Positions 35,304-43,632 of a stretch of DNA of 64,000 nucleotides are shown here, in pieces. Within the stretch, counting starts at the first letter, position 1; every line of letters starts with the position of its first letter. A model generated the notes under the pieces. It was not told where the DNA came from, did no database searches, and worked only from the letters and a program-made list of their open reading frames with translations. Position numbers and translations under genes: made by a program. This DNA comes from JAKSCF01 sp028279945 (GTDB taxonomy: Bacteria > Bacillota > Clostridia > Peptostreptococcales > JAAYPU01), in contig JANQMT010000006.1 in the NCBI GenBank assembly GCA_028279945.1, positions 33,266 through 97,265 on the forward strand. Reading direction: 5' to 3'.

Positions 35304-36076
35304 TCGATATTCATTGCCATGTACTGTTTGAAGCAGATGATGGCGCTCAAGATATTGAAACTTCAATAGAAATGTGCAAAATTGCTCATGATGACGGCGT
35401 AAAGGCGATTATTGCTACGCCGCATTTTATTATTGGGGAAAATAATGAGGAAAATGTACTTGAAAAAGTGAATCAATTAAACGAAATCCTAGAGGAAAAA
35501 GAAATAGATATCAAGATTTTTCCTGGGAATGAGATATTTATGGGCTTTCATATTGAAGACAATCTGTCACTAGGAGAATGCTATAGTTTGAACAACTCTA
35601 GGTATGCTTTAGTGGAGTTTCCCATGATGGAAGTGCCCAAGTTTTCTTCAGATACATTATATGAACTGCAGATAAAAGGTTATGTTCCGGTTATAGCCCA
35701 TCCTGAGCGCAACAGAACGCTTCAGGAGAAGTTTGAGCTCCTGTATGAATTTGTAGCTACCGGTTGTTTGGTTCAGATGAACAGCTCGAGTATTACCGGC
35801 ATACATGGAGATATTGTAAAGAAAACGGCGTTAACTTTTCTCAGGCACAATCTGGTGCATTTTGTTGCATCGGATGCACATTCGGCTGGTAGGAGAAGTC
35901 CTTTGCTGTCACCTTCTAGAAGTATTGTTGAAGAGATGCTTGGTACAGAGTGGGCAAATGATCTTTATTATAATAATCCCAATAAAGTCATTAGAAATGA
36001 GTATATAACTATTAAAGAGCCTATGCCCATGAAGAAAAAACGGATGTTTCAGAGATTGTTTAGTTACGTCAAATAG
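35300..36076 (+). CDS. cpsB: Tyrosine-protein phosphatase, CpsB/YwqE (PHP family, 258 aa)
   Basis: The start MIDIHCHVLFEADDGAQDIE has the PHP metal-binding HCH-D set, and ATPHFI, GNEIF, HPERNR and FVASDAHS supply the other metal ligands. It dephosphorylates CpsD. Length is normal. It overlaps the kinase gene, so kinase and phosphatase are co-translated. It is the last gene of the polysaccharide locus. Confidence 0.92.
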   Translation: MIDIHCHVLFEADDGAQDIETSIEMCKIAHDDGVKAIIATPHFIIGENNEENVLEKVNQLNEILEEKEIDIKIFPGNEIFMGFHIEDNLSLGECYSLNNSRYALVEFPMMEVPKFSSDTLYELQIKGYVPVIAHPERNRTLQEKFELLYEFVATGCLVQMNSSSITGIHGDIVKKTALTFLRHNLVHFVASDAHSAGRRSPLLSPSRSIVEEMLGTEWANDLYYNNPNKVIRNEYITIKEPMPMKKKRMFQRLFSYVK

Positions 36077-36179
36077 AAATTTTAACATAAGTTGAATAGT
36101 ATTTTCGATTTTTTTGTCAAAAAAAGTCTTTTTTTTCTAGTAATTTTATTATATAATTTTGTTTAAAGGGGGCTTGCAT

Positions 36180-36350
36180 ATGAAAGAGTACACTTTAAAT
36201 TTTAGATCTGCTATAAGAAAGATTAGATTTGGGAACAATAATGAGGTTAGTAATAAGCTTACACCTAAGGAAAGGCAAGCGTTAACCATTACTTATATCG
36301 TGACAATGATGCCCGTTCTGATTATTTTAGTTACTCTTGTACTTAATTAA
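36180..36350 (+). CDS. Small membrane protein of unknown function (56 aa)
   Basis: ATG 36180 follows AAAGGGGG (36166-36172). The peptide is MKEYTLNFRSAIRKIRFGNN, a basic cytosolic part, then LTPKERQALTITYIVTMM and one hydrophobic span LIILVTLVLN to the end. No family recognised. It is followed by an intrinsic terminator at 36455, which supports that it is transcribed. Confidence 0.55.
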   Translation: MKEYTLNFRSAIRKIRFGNNNEVSNKLTPKERQALTITYIVTMMPVLIILVTLVLN

Positions 36351-36454
36351 AGTTAAAGGCAGAATTTATTAATTTGAAAAATACATAAAGGTGTAGGCTG
36401 TCACAGTCATATACCAATTATGATGATAAGATAGATTTTAAACAATACCAAATT

Positions 36455-36490
36455 AAAAAGCAAAAGGCATTTGTTCCTTTTGCTTTTTTA
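36455..36490. terminator. Bidirectional intrinsic terminator
   Basis: AAAAAGCAAAAGG (36455-36467) and CCTTTTGCTTTTT (36476-36488) are perfectly complementary over 13 bp with T-runs on both strands. It separates the small plus-strand gene from the minus-strand DsrE-like gene. Confidence 0.9.
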
Positions 36491-36499
36491 CGTCAAATA

Positions 36500-36844
36500 T
36501 TAAATAGATAATACGCTCCACTCAGGGTCTTGGAGACATTGTGTCAGAGGTTCACCCATGAGTTGGACATCAATACCCAGAGCTTTTATTTTATCCACTA
36601 ACCCATATCTTTCTGCACATCTTTGGCAGGCATAGACTTGAACATTTTCAGCTTGGATTTCTTTTATAAGTGCTTGGACTTCAGGATCTTTGCATAACAA
36701 TTGGTTGGAAGGTCCCCAAGTGACTAATTTGCATTCTTTCCACCAGTTGTTTTGGTTTGATTTGAGTGTATACATTAAAATCATATTTAAAGCGGTTTCT
36801 TTATTGTCGGAAGTCCATAGGATGAATAATTTATCTTTTTTCAT
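36500..36844 (-). CDS. DsrE-like family protein (114 aa)
   Basis: The ATG at 36844 is preferred because GAAAGGA then has a 7-nt spacing; the ATG at 36850 would abut it. The sequence has a thiol-transfer/peroxiredoxin-like DsrE fold: KLFILWTSDNKETALNMILM, VTWGPSNQLLCKD and VYACQRCAERYGLVD with two closely spaced Cys. It ends LTQCLQDPEW. DsrE-like proteins can carry sulfane sulfur, but no partner is present. It follows lexA on the same strand with 29 nt between, so may be in its operon. Confidence 0.75.
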   Translation of the reverse strand: MKKDKLFILWTSDNKETALNMILMYTLKSNQNNWWKECKLVTWGPSNQLLCKDPEVQALIKEIQAENVQVYACQRCAERYGLVDKIKALGIDVQLMGEPLTQCLQDPEWSVLSI

Positions 36845-36873
36845 AGACATTTCCTTTCAATTTGTATTAATTA

Positions 36874-37542
36874 TTATTGCAGCTTTCTAAATACGCCTTT
36901 TACTAGACCTAGGATCTGAATGTCTTTTACAATGATGGGTTCCATTTCTGAGTTTTCCGGTTGTAGCCGAATATGGTCTGCTTCTTTGTAAAAGGTTTTA
37001 ACGGTTGCTTCGGCTTCGAAATCTAGAATTGAAGCTACTACGATGTCACCATTTTGTGCAATGTTTTGTTGTTCTACTAATATATAATCTCCGTCAAAAA
37101 TGCCTGCTTCAATCATGCTGTCGCCTTTTACAGTCAGCATGAAATGATTGCCGCGTCCCATAAAATGAGAAGGAACCGGGAAGTTATCTTCAATATTTTG
37201 TTCGGCTAAAATGGGCTGTCCGGCTGCGATTTTTCCTACTACAGGAATTTCTACAACATTGGTGTGCTCTACATTGGCAATGGTATTTGGATTAATGAGC
37301 TGCTCTTCTTCCGTGGGATATTGGGCTGAATCCAATATTTCTATAGCTCTTGGTTTTGAAGGGTCTTTTCGTATGTAGCCTTTTTTTTCTAACTGATCAA
37401 TGTCCTTATGAGCTGTAGAGGTAGATTTAATACCTAAAGAACTGCACATTTCCCTAACGGTTGGGGGATATCCTTTGACCTTGATTGCTTGCTTCATATA
37501 TTCTAAAATTTTCTGTTCTCGATCAGATAAATCGTATTTCAT
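36874..37542 (-). CDS. lexA: SOS repressor LexA (222 aa)
   Basis: An N-terminal winged helix (LSDREQKILEYMKQAIKVKG, PPTVREMCSSLG) is followed by the S24 self-cleavage domain. The cleavage site Ala107-Gly108 lies in VGKIAAGQP, Ser142 in VKGDSMIEAG and Lys182 in ATVKTFY, all in the normal places. LexA represses SOS genes and its own gene; a SOS box overlaps its promoter at 37648-37659. The length is longer than usual because of a linker around residues 70-95. Confidence 0.95.
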   Translation of the reverse strand: MKYDLSDREQKILEYMKQAIKVKGYPPTVREMCSSLGIKSTSTAHKDIDQLEKKGYIRKDPSKPRAIEILDSAQYPTEEEQLINPNTIANVEHTNVVEIPVVGKIAAGQPILAEQNIEDNFPVPSHFMGRGNHFMLTVKGDSMIEAGIFDGDYILVEQQNIAQNGDIVVASILDFEAEATVKTFYKEADHIRLQPENSEMEPIIVKDIQILGLVKGVFRKLQ

Positions 37543-37562
37543 AGCTTTACCTCCAAATTTTT

Positions 37563-37612
37563 AGGGGACAGGTTACTATCTTCTATCCGCTATCTTCTAT
37601 CCAACTAACTAT
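37563..37612. repeat. REP-like motif and GATAG-rich repeat (copy 4) in the lexA leader
   Basis: AGGGGACAGGTTAC at 37563-37576 is followed by CTATCTTCTATCC twice and AACTAACTATACC, the reverse complement of the GATAG family. It sits in the untranslated leader between the lexA promoter and its ATG. Confidence 0.6.
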
Positions 37613-37622
37613 ACCTTACTTC

Positions 37623-37659
37623 ATTATATCACAGTATTGGGATAAGTAAACATATGTTC
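37623..37659 (-). promoter_or_regulatory. lexA promoter overlapped by a SOS (LexA) box
   Basis: On the minus strand TATAAT (37623-37628) and GTTTAC (37646-37651) are 17 nt apart. The sequence AAACATATGTTC (plus strand, 37648-37659) matches the Gram-positive LexA box GAAC-N4-GTTC at all but one position and overlaps the -35 element. The 3' flank of the box faces a divergent small gene, so both sides may be SOS controlled. Confidence 0.82.
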
Positions 37660-37783
37660 TGTTGATTTTTGAGGGTTCTTGGGTAGGGGATTTGGGAGGT
37701 AGAAATTGTCGAATAAAAAAGAAAAAAATAAGAGGATTATTTTGATTTTTACAGAATATAAATTAAATATAAGAGAGGTTTTT

Positions 37784-37948
37784 GTGATGATAAGAAATAA
37801 TAATAAATTAACATCTTCTATTAAGATGGATAAAAGAACGCGTGAAATTATTAAAAAAATAATAAAGCTATTGAAGTTGAAAGAGGATCAAGGGGTTGAT
37901 TCTAAGTTGTTTTATGTGAGTAACACTGAATGTAAGTATTTGAACTAG
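37784..37948 (+). CDS. Small basic protein of unknown function, divergent from lexA
   Basis: GTG 37784 or ATG 37787 follows AGAGAGG (37772-37778), giving 53-54 residues: MIRNNNKLTSSIKMDKRTRE and then IIKKIIKLLKLKEDQ. A longer version from TTG 37706 with GGGAGG upstream would have 80 residues. The protein is basic and helical, without known domain. An intrinsic terminator follows at 37988-38010. Proximity to the LexA box suggests, but does not prove, SOS control. Confidence 0.45.
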   Translation: MMIRNNNKLTSSIKMDKRTREIIKKIIKLLKLKEDQGVDSKLFYVSNTECKYLN

Positions 37949-37962
37949 GTTTGTTGGTTATC

Positions 37963-38010
37963 AGGTTGGGCACTGGGACCCAACCTTACAATTTGGGATT
38001 GTGTTTTTTT
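37963..38010 (+). terminator. Terminator of the small divergent gene
   Basis: AGGTTGGG/CCCAACCT (37963-37970 and 37979-37986) forms a first stem; ACAAT/ATTGT (37988-37992, 37998-38002) with GTTTTTTT forms the terminating one. Confidence 0.65.
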
Positions 38011-38040
38011 ACAATTCATGATGATACCATGATCTAAGCT

Positions 38041-38754
38041 TTAAGAATTGACTTCTAGGTTATGGTTGAATTTATAGCCTACACCTCTGACGGTGAGTAT
38101 AAATTTTGGGTTGGATGGGTCGGGTTCGATTTTTTTTCTGATGTTGCCGATGTAAACGATAATGGTTCGTGAATCGCCTTCAAGTACATTTTCTTTCCAT
38201 ACTGCTTCGTAGAGCTGTTCCACGCTGTATATTCTTTTGGGGTCTTTTATGAGTAGTGCTAGGATATCGAACTCTTTGGCAGATATAGAAACCAGTTCGT
38301 TATTAACGAATACTTCGTGGGTATCCAAATGGACTTCCAATTCACCATATTTAATGACGTTGTCATTATCTTTTTTTTGTTCCACCATACGATTTCTTCT
38401 TAAATGTGCCTTGATTCTTGCAACCAATTCAAGGGTTGAAAAAGGCTTTGTTAAATAGTCGTCGCCGCCGGCAGATAAGGCAAGTACTTTGTCAATATCA
38501 CTGGATTTACAGCTAATAAATAATATGGGACAATCCGATATTTTTCTTATGTTGAGGCATAATTCGATACCATCAATATCCGGAAGCATAACATCTAATA
38601 CGATGAGTGAAGGATCTTCGATTTTAAGCTTTTGGAGTGCCTCTTCACCATTTGCTGCCCAAGATACCTTGAAGTTTTCTTCAAGGAGATACATTTTAAT
38701 AATATCTATGATTTCAGGTTCGTCGTCAACGATTAAAATATGTTCTCCAGCCAT
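38041..38754 (-). CDS. OmpR-family response regulator (237 aa)
   Basis: The receiver domain has the acidic pair in ILIVDDEPEII, the phosphorylation Asp in LIVLDVMLPDIDG and the Lys in DDYLTKPFS. The C-terminal winged helix has ISAKEFDILALLIKDPKRIY and SRTIIVYIGNIRKKIEPDPS. GGAGGTG precedes the ATG. It is 15 nt downstream of the histidine kinase gene, its obvious partner. Confidence 0.93.
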   Translation of the reverse strand: MAGEHILIVDDEPEIIDIIKMYLLEENFKVSWAANGEEALQKLKIEDPSLIVLDVMLPDIDGIELCLNIRKISDCPILFISCKSSDIDKVLALSAGGDDYLTKPFSTLELVARIKAHLRRNRMVEQKKDNDNVIKYGELEVHLDTHEVFVNNELVSISAKEFDILALLIKDPKRIYSVEQLYEAVWKENVLEGDSRTIIVYIGNIRKKIEPDPSNPKFILTVRGVGYKFNHNLEVNS

Positions 38755-38769
38755 GTGCCACCTCCGTAT

Positions 38770-40470
38770 CTATTGACTCACAGGTAAGATAATACTAAAA
38801 GTTGTCCCTTTATTTAATTGACTTTTGACATGTATTTCTCCAAAATGTTTGTTAATAATTTCTTTGGTAATGGCCAGTCCTAAGCCACTGCCTTTCTTAG
38901 TATTACTGCTGCCTTTGTAAAATCTTTCAAATACATGGGGCAAATCTTTTTCATAAATACCCACTCCGGTATCCATCACCTCTATAATAACTTTATCCGA
39001 TTTACTCAGATGACATTTTAGAGATATATGGCCACCTTCTTTTGTATGTTTAATAGCGTTATAGATTAAATTATAAAACGCTTGGCCTAATCTTTCAACA
39101 TCTGCGATGATTTCTAACTTTTTTTCAATGATGGCAGGGTCTATATCAACATGAAATATTAATCCGGCATGCTCGATATCATTCGAAAATTTATTTTGAA
39201 TATCTTCAATGAGCGCTTGAACCGGTACTTGAAAAAATTTGAATTGTATTTGATTGCTTTCAAATTGAGAAAGCTCAAAGAGGTCGTTAATCAGGAGCTC
39301 AAGCATATGGGTTTTGCTTTGTATATTGATCAAATATTTATTAGGTGATTCAGCTTTTGGTATCTTATTGTCTAAAATTGCATCGACATAACCACGAATG
39401 GTTGTAATAGGTGTCTTTAATTCATGGGATATATTAGATAATAGATCTAGACGCTCTTTTTCTGTTTGTTTGATTTTGTGGTCTATTAATATTTTGTCAG
39501 AGATATCTCGAATAATACCTTCTATGCCAAAATGGTTGCCATATTTATCATATATAATAGTAGTATATTCATTGACCCATACATATTGCCCGCTTTTATG
39601 CTGATAACGTAAAGTAACAGATTCTTTTGGAGATAGTTTTGGATTTACAGAGAGATCAAAGAACTCTTTGTCTTCCGGATGAACAATATCATCCAACAAG
39701 TAAGGGTTGCTGTAGAATTCTTCTTGGGAATATCCTATGATTTTTTCACAGTTTGGACTGACATATTCAAAGTTTGGTTCAGGCGTATATTTACAAAGAT
39801 AAATGAGATCTTGAGAATTTTCTGTTAGTAATCTAAAAATCTGTTCGTTCTTAATCAAATTGATTCTATTTTTTTGAAGATACGTGAGTATTAAGCATGA
39901 GTTTAATGCAATGATTAATAAGATTTCGGTGATATAGCTGGTTGGGGAAATAGAATATTCGGGTTGAAGATAAAAATAATAGGATTTGTGTACCCCCCAC
40001 AGTAGGAATACAATACCTGTAGCAATCTTTTCATTTCCTTCAAATTCCCAATTTTGAAGAAATATAATACCGGTATATATGGAAATAATACTAAATGAAA
40101 TAGAAAGGGGAAGGACCGTAATGGCATAAGCAAAGTTAAATAGCAAACAAATAATACCCCAAGCCACATTAAATAATACAATATAGAACCATTTACGGGG
40201 AAATTTCCTATTGCTAAAGGCATAAGTGCCGCAGAGCAATAAATAAATGCTGAAGGAATATATCATTTGCTGAGCGATGAGAATATAGGTTAAAGGAATA
40301 TTTTGATAGACCAAAATATCCATCAAGATACCAATGCCATACAAAACCCAGCTTAATCCCCAATAGCCGATATACTTTTCGTGAGTTTTTCTAAAGATGT
40401 ACAAGTATATAATGGCAAAAGCAAATACAGAAATATTTAATATTATCAAAGAATACATGATCCAAAACAT
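38770..40470 (-). CDS. Membrane sensor histidine kinase with PAS domain (566 aa)
   Basis: About seven membrane helices fill residues 1-205, a pattern like 7TM-type sensor domains. A PAS domain follows (FRLLTENSQDLIYLCKYTPE to the VRYQ-like LRYQHKSGQYVWVNEY) and a PAC region GIIRDISDK. The catalytic core has HisKA (NISHELKTPITTIRGYVDAI), N-box NLIYNAIKHTKEGG, G1 VMDTGVGI and G2 GSGLGLAI. It shares architecture with the kinase at 46853, so the two systems are paralogues. The signal is unknown. Confidence 0.92.
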   Translation of the reverse strand: MFWIMYSLIILNISVFAFAIIYLYIFRKTHEKYIGYWGLSWVLYGIGILMDILVYQNIPLTYILIAQQMIYSFSIYLLLCGTYAFSNRKFPRKWFYIVLFNVAWGIICLLFNFAYAITVLPLSISFSIISIYTGIIFLQNWEFEGNEKIATGIVFLLWGVHKSYYFYLQPEYSISPTSYITEILLIIALNSCLILTYLQKNRINLIKNEQIFRLLTENSQDLIYLCKYTPEPNFEYVSPNCEKIIGYSQEEFYSNPYLLDDIVHPEDKEFFDLSVNPKLSPKESVTLRYQHKSGQYVWVNEYTTIIYDKYGNHFGIEGIIRDISDKILIDHKIKQTEKERLDLLSNISHELKTPITTIRGYVDAILDNKIPKAESPNKYLINIQSKTHMLELLINDLFELSQFESNQIQFKFFQVPVQALIEDIQNKFSNDIEHAGLIFHVDIDPAIIEKKLEIIADVERLGQAFYNLIYNAIKHTKEGGHISLKCHLSKSDKVIIEVMDTGVGIYEKDLPHVFERFYKGSSNTKKGSGLGLAITKEIINKHFGEIHVKSQLNKGTTFSIILPVSQ

Positions 40471-40625
40471 GACATCAACCCTTGATTTTTAACTTATTAT
40501 AACATTTAGTATGTCACCTTTGAGAAATATAAATTATTTTTTATTAAATATTGATGCAATTTTGACTTTTCTGTTATAGCTTTATAATAATGAATTGATA
40601 AAATTGTCGTAGGGATGTGAAAACA

Positions 40626-42074
40626 ATGAAATGGAAGATCAGCAGCAAGATTATGGTTGCTATCATGATAAGCTCCGCTGCTTTAGCAGCAATCATTGGA
40701 AGTATTGCATTGTTTCAAGCCAGCAATGTTATAGAGAAGAGTGCTCTTAACAACTTGCAGGCTATTGCAAAATCTTATGCAAAAGAATTCAGTATTACAA
40801 CCGTTAAGGTAGAAAGTGTATTGGATTCCTATATAGCATCTATTACTTCAACCATAGATTACCAAGCCCTAAAAGAAGAGAAGGATGAATATGCTTTTAA
40901 ATTCCAAGAAGAAGAATTATTGCCCTTAACCAAGAAGTTTGCTGAAAATACCGAAGGGATTTTAGGTATTTATCTTGATATTGATCCTGCCATAACCCCT
41001 AATTTAAGAGAAGATCAAAGCGTGTATGGGGCATGGTATTTGGACAAATACTTAGACGGCACTATTGTACGAGAGCCTATGGAATTAAAGAAGAATTTTT
41101 ATCCTAGTAATAAAGAACTGCAATGGTATTATGACCCCATTATGAAAAATTCAGGTGTATGGAGTAAGCCTTATAAAGATATATATACGGACCACTATAT
41201 GATTTCTTATAACAAGCCTGTTTATATGAAGAATACACTGATTGGCGTTGCCGGTATCGACATTATATTTGAAGATATTATTTCCATGGTGGAATCGGTA
41301 ACCGTGTTCGAATCAGGGTATGCTTTTTTGTTAAACGAAGATCTGGATTTTATTGTTCATCCGGAAATAGAAATGAGCGTGGATAGAGAATATAAGAATC
41401 TATCTGATTTTGAAGGCACAGCATATGCACCTTTGGCCAAAGAAATTTCCAAAAACCATTCAGGTATTGCAGAAATGGGACAGGGCTACAATAAAAAGCT
41501 GGCCGGATTTGCTCATATGGACAATGGATACCTGGTGGTTATCGAGGTAAATGCGCTTGAAATATTAGAGGACCTAAATAAGGTAAGAAGTATTATTGAC
41601 GCTATTATTCTGGTGGGAATTTTGGTTTCCGCTATTGCGGCTTACACCTTAGGAAAGTTTATTTCAAAGCCGGTAGAGCGATTAGGGAAAATGATAAAAA
41701 GAATGATGCATTATGATTTCTCTTCAGAAATTGATGATACTCAATTGGTTAATATTCATAGTGACAGCGGAAGAATGATTAAAGAATTATCCAAACTAAG
41801 AGAATCAGTGAACCATGCCATTACAAAGATTCGTGATAATTCAAGTAAAATGCATGTTTCGGAAGAAAAAATAGAAAAGTTAATGGAAAATAGTAAAGCG
41901 CTTCTAGAAAAAATTGAGCTTTTATACCATATGGAGTCAACACCAAACAGTACCATATCTAAGGATATAGAACAACAAAAAATACTCATTTTGGAAATAG
42001 AAACATTGGTTAAAGACATTAAAACACTCAATGAAGAAAATACCAAAATTGCTGATTTGTTTAAGATTGATTAA
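40626..42074 (+). CDS. dCache sensor protein without an output domain (482 aa)
   Basis: ATG 40626 has AGGGA about 10 nt upstream; GTG 40617 would be too close. A membrane span (about residues 8-30) is followed by an extracellular double-Cache domain (GVWSKPYKDIYTDHYMISYN, IDIIFEDIISMVESVTVFES) to residue 310. A second span is followed by a HAMP-like GKFISKPVERLGKMIKRMMH and long coiled coil to the end. No MCP signalling hairpin, HATPase or GGDEF domain is seen, so this is a sensor that may act in trans or is truncated by evolution. It sits between a two-component system and an antiporter. Confidence 0.8.
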   Translation: MKWKISSKIMVAIMISSAALAAIIGSIALFQASNVIEKSALNNLQAIAKSYAKEFSITTVKVESVLDSYIASITSTIDYQALKEEKDEYAFKFQEEELLPLTKKFAENTEGILGIYLDIDPAITPNLREDQSVYGAWYLDKYLDGTIVREPMELKKNFYPSNKELQWYYDPIMKNSGVWSKPYKDIYTDHYMISYNKPVYMKNTLIGVAGIDIIFEDIISMVESVTVFESGYAFLLNEDLDFIVHPEIEMSVDREYKNLSDFEGTAYAPLAKEISKNHSGIAEMGQGYNKKLAGFAHMDNGYLVVIEVNALEILEDLNKVRSIIDAIILVGILVSAIAAYTLGKFISKPVERLGKMIKRMMHYDFSSEIDDTQLVNIHSDSGRMIKELSKLRESVNHAITKIRDNSSKMHVSEEKIEKLMENSKALLEKIELLYHMESTPNSTISKDIEQQKILILEIETLVKDIKTLNEENTKIADLFKID

Positions 42075-42137
42075 CGAAAGGAGGGTTAGTCGGGTTTAGG
42101 TTGTTTCCAAAATTAAATTTTTATAGGAGGTTTTCAT

Positions 42138-43499
42138 ATGGACAATTTTGGCATTATAAGTTTATTGCCGGTAATATCTGTTGTTGTTCTCGCATTTGTA
42201 ACTAAGAGAACATTGGAACCACTGCTTTTAGGTTCTATTGTTGGGTTTGTTATTTTACATGGAGCCGGATTTTTTATGCCGTGGCTGGATGCCGTATATA
42301 CGGTCATGATGGATGGCACAACGGTATGGATTATCTTAGTATGTGGCTTGTTTGGCAGCCTCGTTGCATTATTAGAAAAATCAGGTGGGGCCCTGGGATT
42401 TTCAGATATTGCAACAAAAGCCGCCAAAACAAGAGGTATATCACTTATTATAACATGGATTTTAGGAATCATAATATTTATTGATGATTACTTAAATGCA
42501 TTAGCAGTAGGAACAGCTATGAGAAAAGTGACAGACGAATACAAAGTACCCAGAGAGATGTTAGCATATGTGGTTAACTCAACTGGGGCTGCTGTTTGTG
42601 TATTGATACCATTTTCTACTTGGTCAGCTTTCATGGCGGGTCAGTTAGAAGCAAGCGGAGTAGCTGAAGCCGGTGCCGGAACGGCAGCATATATTTCTAC
42701 AATTCCTTATATGTTTTATCCTTGGGTAGCAGTATTGATCGTACCATTATTTGCATTAAAAATCTTACCTAGAATTGGACCTATGAAAGCAGCTGAAAAA
42801 CGTGCAGAAGAAACCGGTCAACTTTTACCAAACAGTATGTTGGATAAAGAAGACGAATTTGCAGCTGCAGAAACAATGGAAAAGAAGCCAAACGCATTGA
42901 ACTTTATTTTACCTATGGTTATTTTAGCCATTGTAACCGTTGTTACAGAAGACATGCTGCAAGGTGTTATCATTTCAATCGTAACCTGCGGTGTATTATA
43001 TTTCCCACAAAAGCTTATGGGTCTCAATGAGTTCTGTGACAGTACCCTCAATGGTTTTAAGGATATGGTACAGGTGCTGGGGATTATCGTAGCAGCATTT
43101 TTCCTACAACAAGCCAATGATGCTTTAGGACTAACGCCTTTTGTTATTGACAGTGTTCAATCATTTTTAAGCCCAGCATTACTGCCGGCTGTTACTTTTG
43201 TGATCATTGCATTCTTAGCTTTTGCTACAGGAAGTTTCTGGGGAATCGCAGCCATTGCGTTTCCAATTATTATTCCTTTGGCACAGTCAATGGATGTTAG
43301 TGTATTCTTGGCAAGTGGTGCCATCATTTCTTCAGCAGCATTTGGAAGCCATACCTGTTTCTATGGCGATGCGGTAACACTATCTTGTGCATCCAGCCAG
43401 ATTCAGAATTTGGATTATGCTAAGACATCTATACCTTTGATTGCAGTACCTAGTGTAATCGGTATCGTATTATTCTTAATAGCTGGATTCATGGCATAA
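42138..43499 (+). CDS. Na+/H+ antiporter family permease, NhaC-like (453 aa)
   Basis: The protein has about 11-12 membrane spans. Family features: TLEPLLLGSIVGFVILHGAG, IILVCGLFGSLVALLEKSGG, IIIFIDDYLNALAVGTAMR with its charged FIDDYLN motif and FYGDAVTLSCASSQ. NhaC-type antiporters exchange Na+ for H+ or, in some relatives, small organic anions. AGGAGG lies before the ATG. It is immediately followed by an 11-nt repeat array and the amidohydrolase-type genes, so it could also serve their substrate. Confidence 0.85.
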   Translation: MDNFGIISLLPVISVVVLAFVTKRTLEPLLLGSIVGFVILHGAGFFMPWLDAVYTVMMDGTTVWIILVCGLFGSLVALLEKSGGALGFSDIATKAAKTRGISLIITWILGIIIFIDDYLNALAVGTAMRKVTDEYKVPREMLAYVVNSTGAAVCVLIPFSTWSAFMAGQLEASGVAEAGAGTAAYISTIPYMFYPWVAVLIVPLFALKILPRIGPMKAAEKRAEETGQLLPNSMLDKEDEFAAAETMEKKPNALNFILPMVILAIVTVVTEDMLQGVIISIVTCGVLYFPQKLMGLNEFCDSTLNGFKDMVQVLGIIVAAFFLQQANDALGLTPFVIDSVQSFLSPALLPAVTFVIIAFLAFATGSFWGIAAIAFPIIIPLAQSMDVSVFLASGAIISSAAFGSHTCFYGDAVTLSCASSQIQNLDYAKTSIPLIAVPSVIGIVLFLIAGFMA

Positions 43500-43609
43500 T
43501 AGTGAAACGATAGTGGGAACAATAGCGAAACGATAGTTAAACGGTAGTGAAACAATAGTGGAACGATCGTTCAACCACTGTTCAACCATTGTTTAACCAT
43601 TGTTCAACT
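43499..43609. repeat. 11-nt phased repeat array (copy 4, ten units)
   Basis: Ten units starting at the antiporter stop codon: ATAGTGAAACG, ATAGTGGGAACA (12 nt), ATAGCGAAACG, ATAGTTAAACG, GTAGTGAAACA, ATAGTGGAACG, ATCGTTCAACC, ACTGTTCAACC, ATTGTTTAACC, ATTGTTCAACT. The first half is GTGAAAC-type and the second GTTCAAC-type, so the halves are roughly self-complementary around CGATCG. Confidence 0.8.
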
Positions 43610-43632
43610 ATAATTTATATTGGAGGTTTAAA

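Noticed and set aside
30958..43609. CRISPR-like repeats
   Set aside because: The arrays have contiguous 11-nt units with no spacers, and no cas gene is seen.
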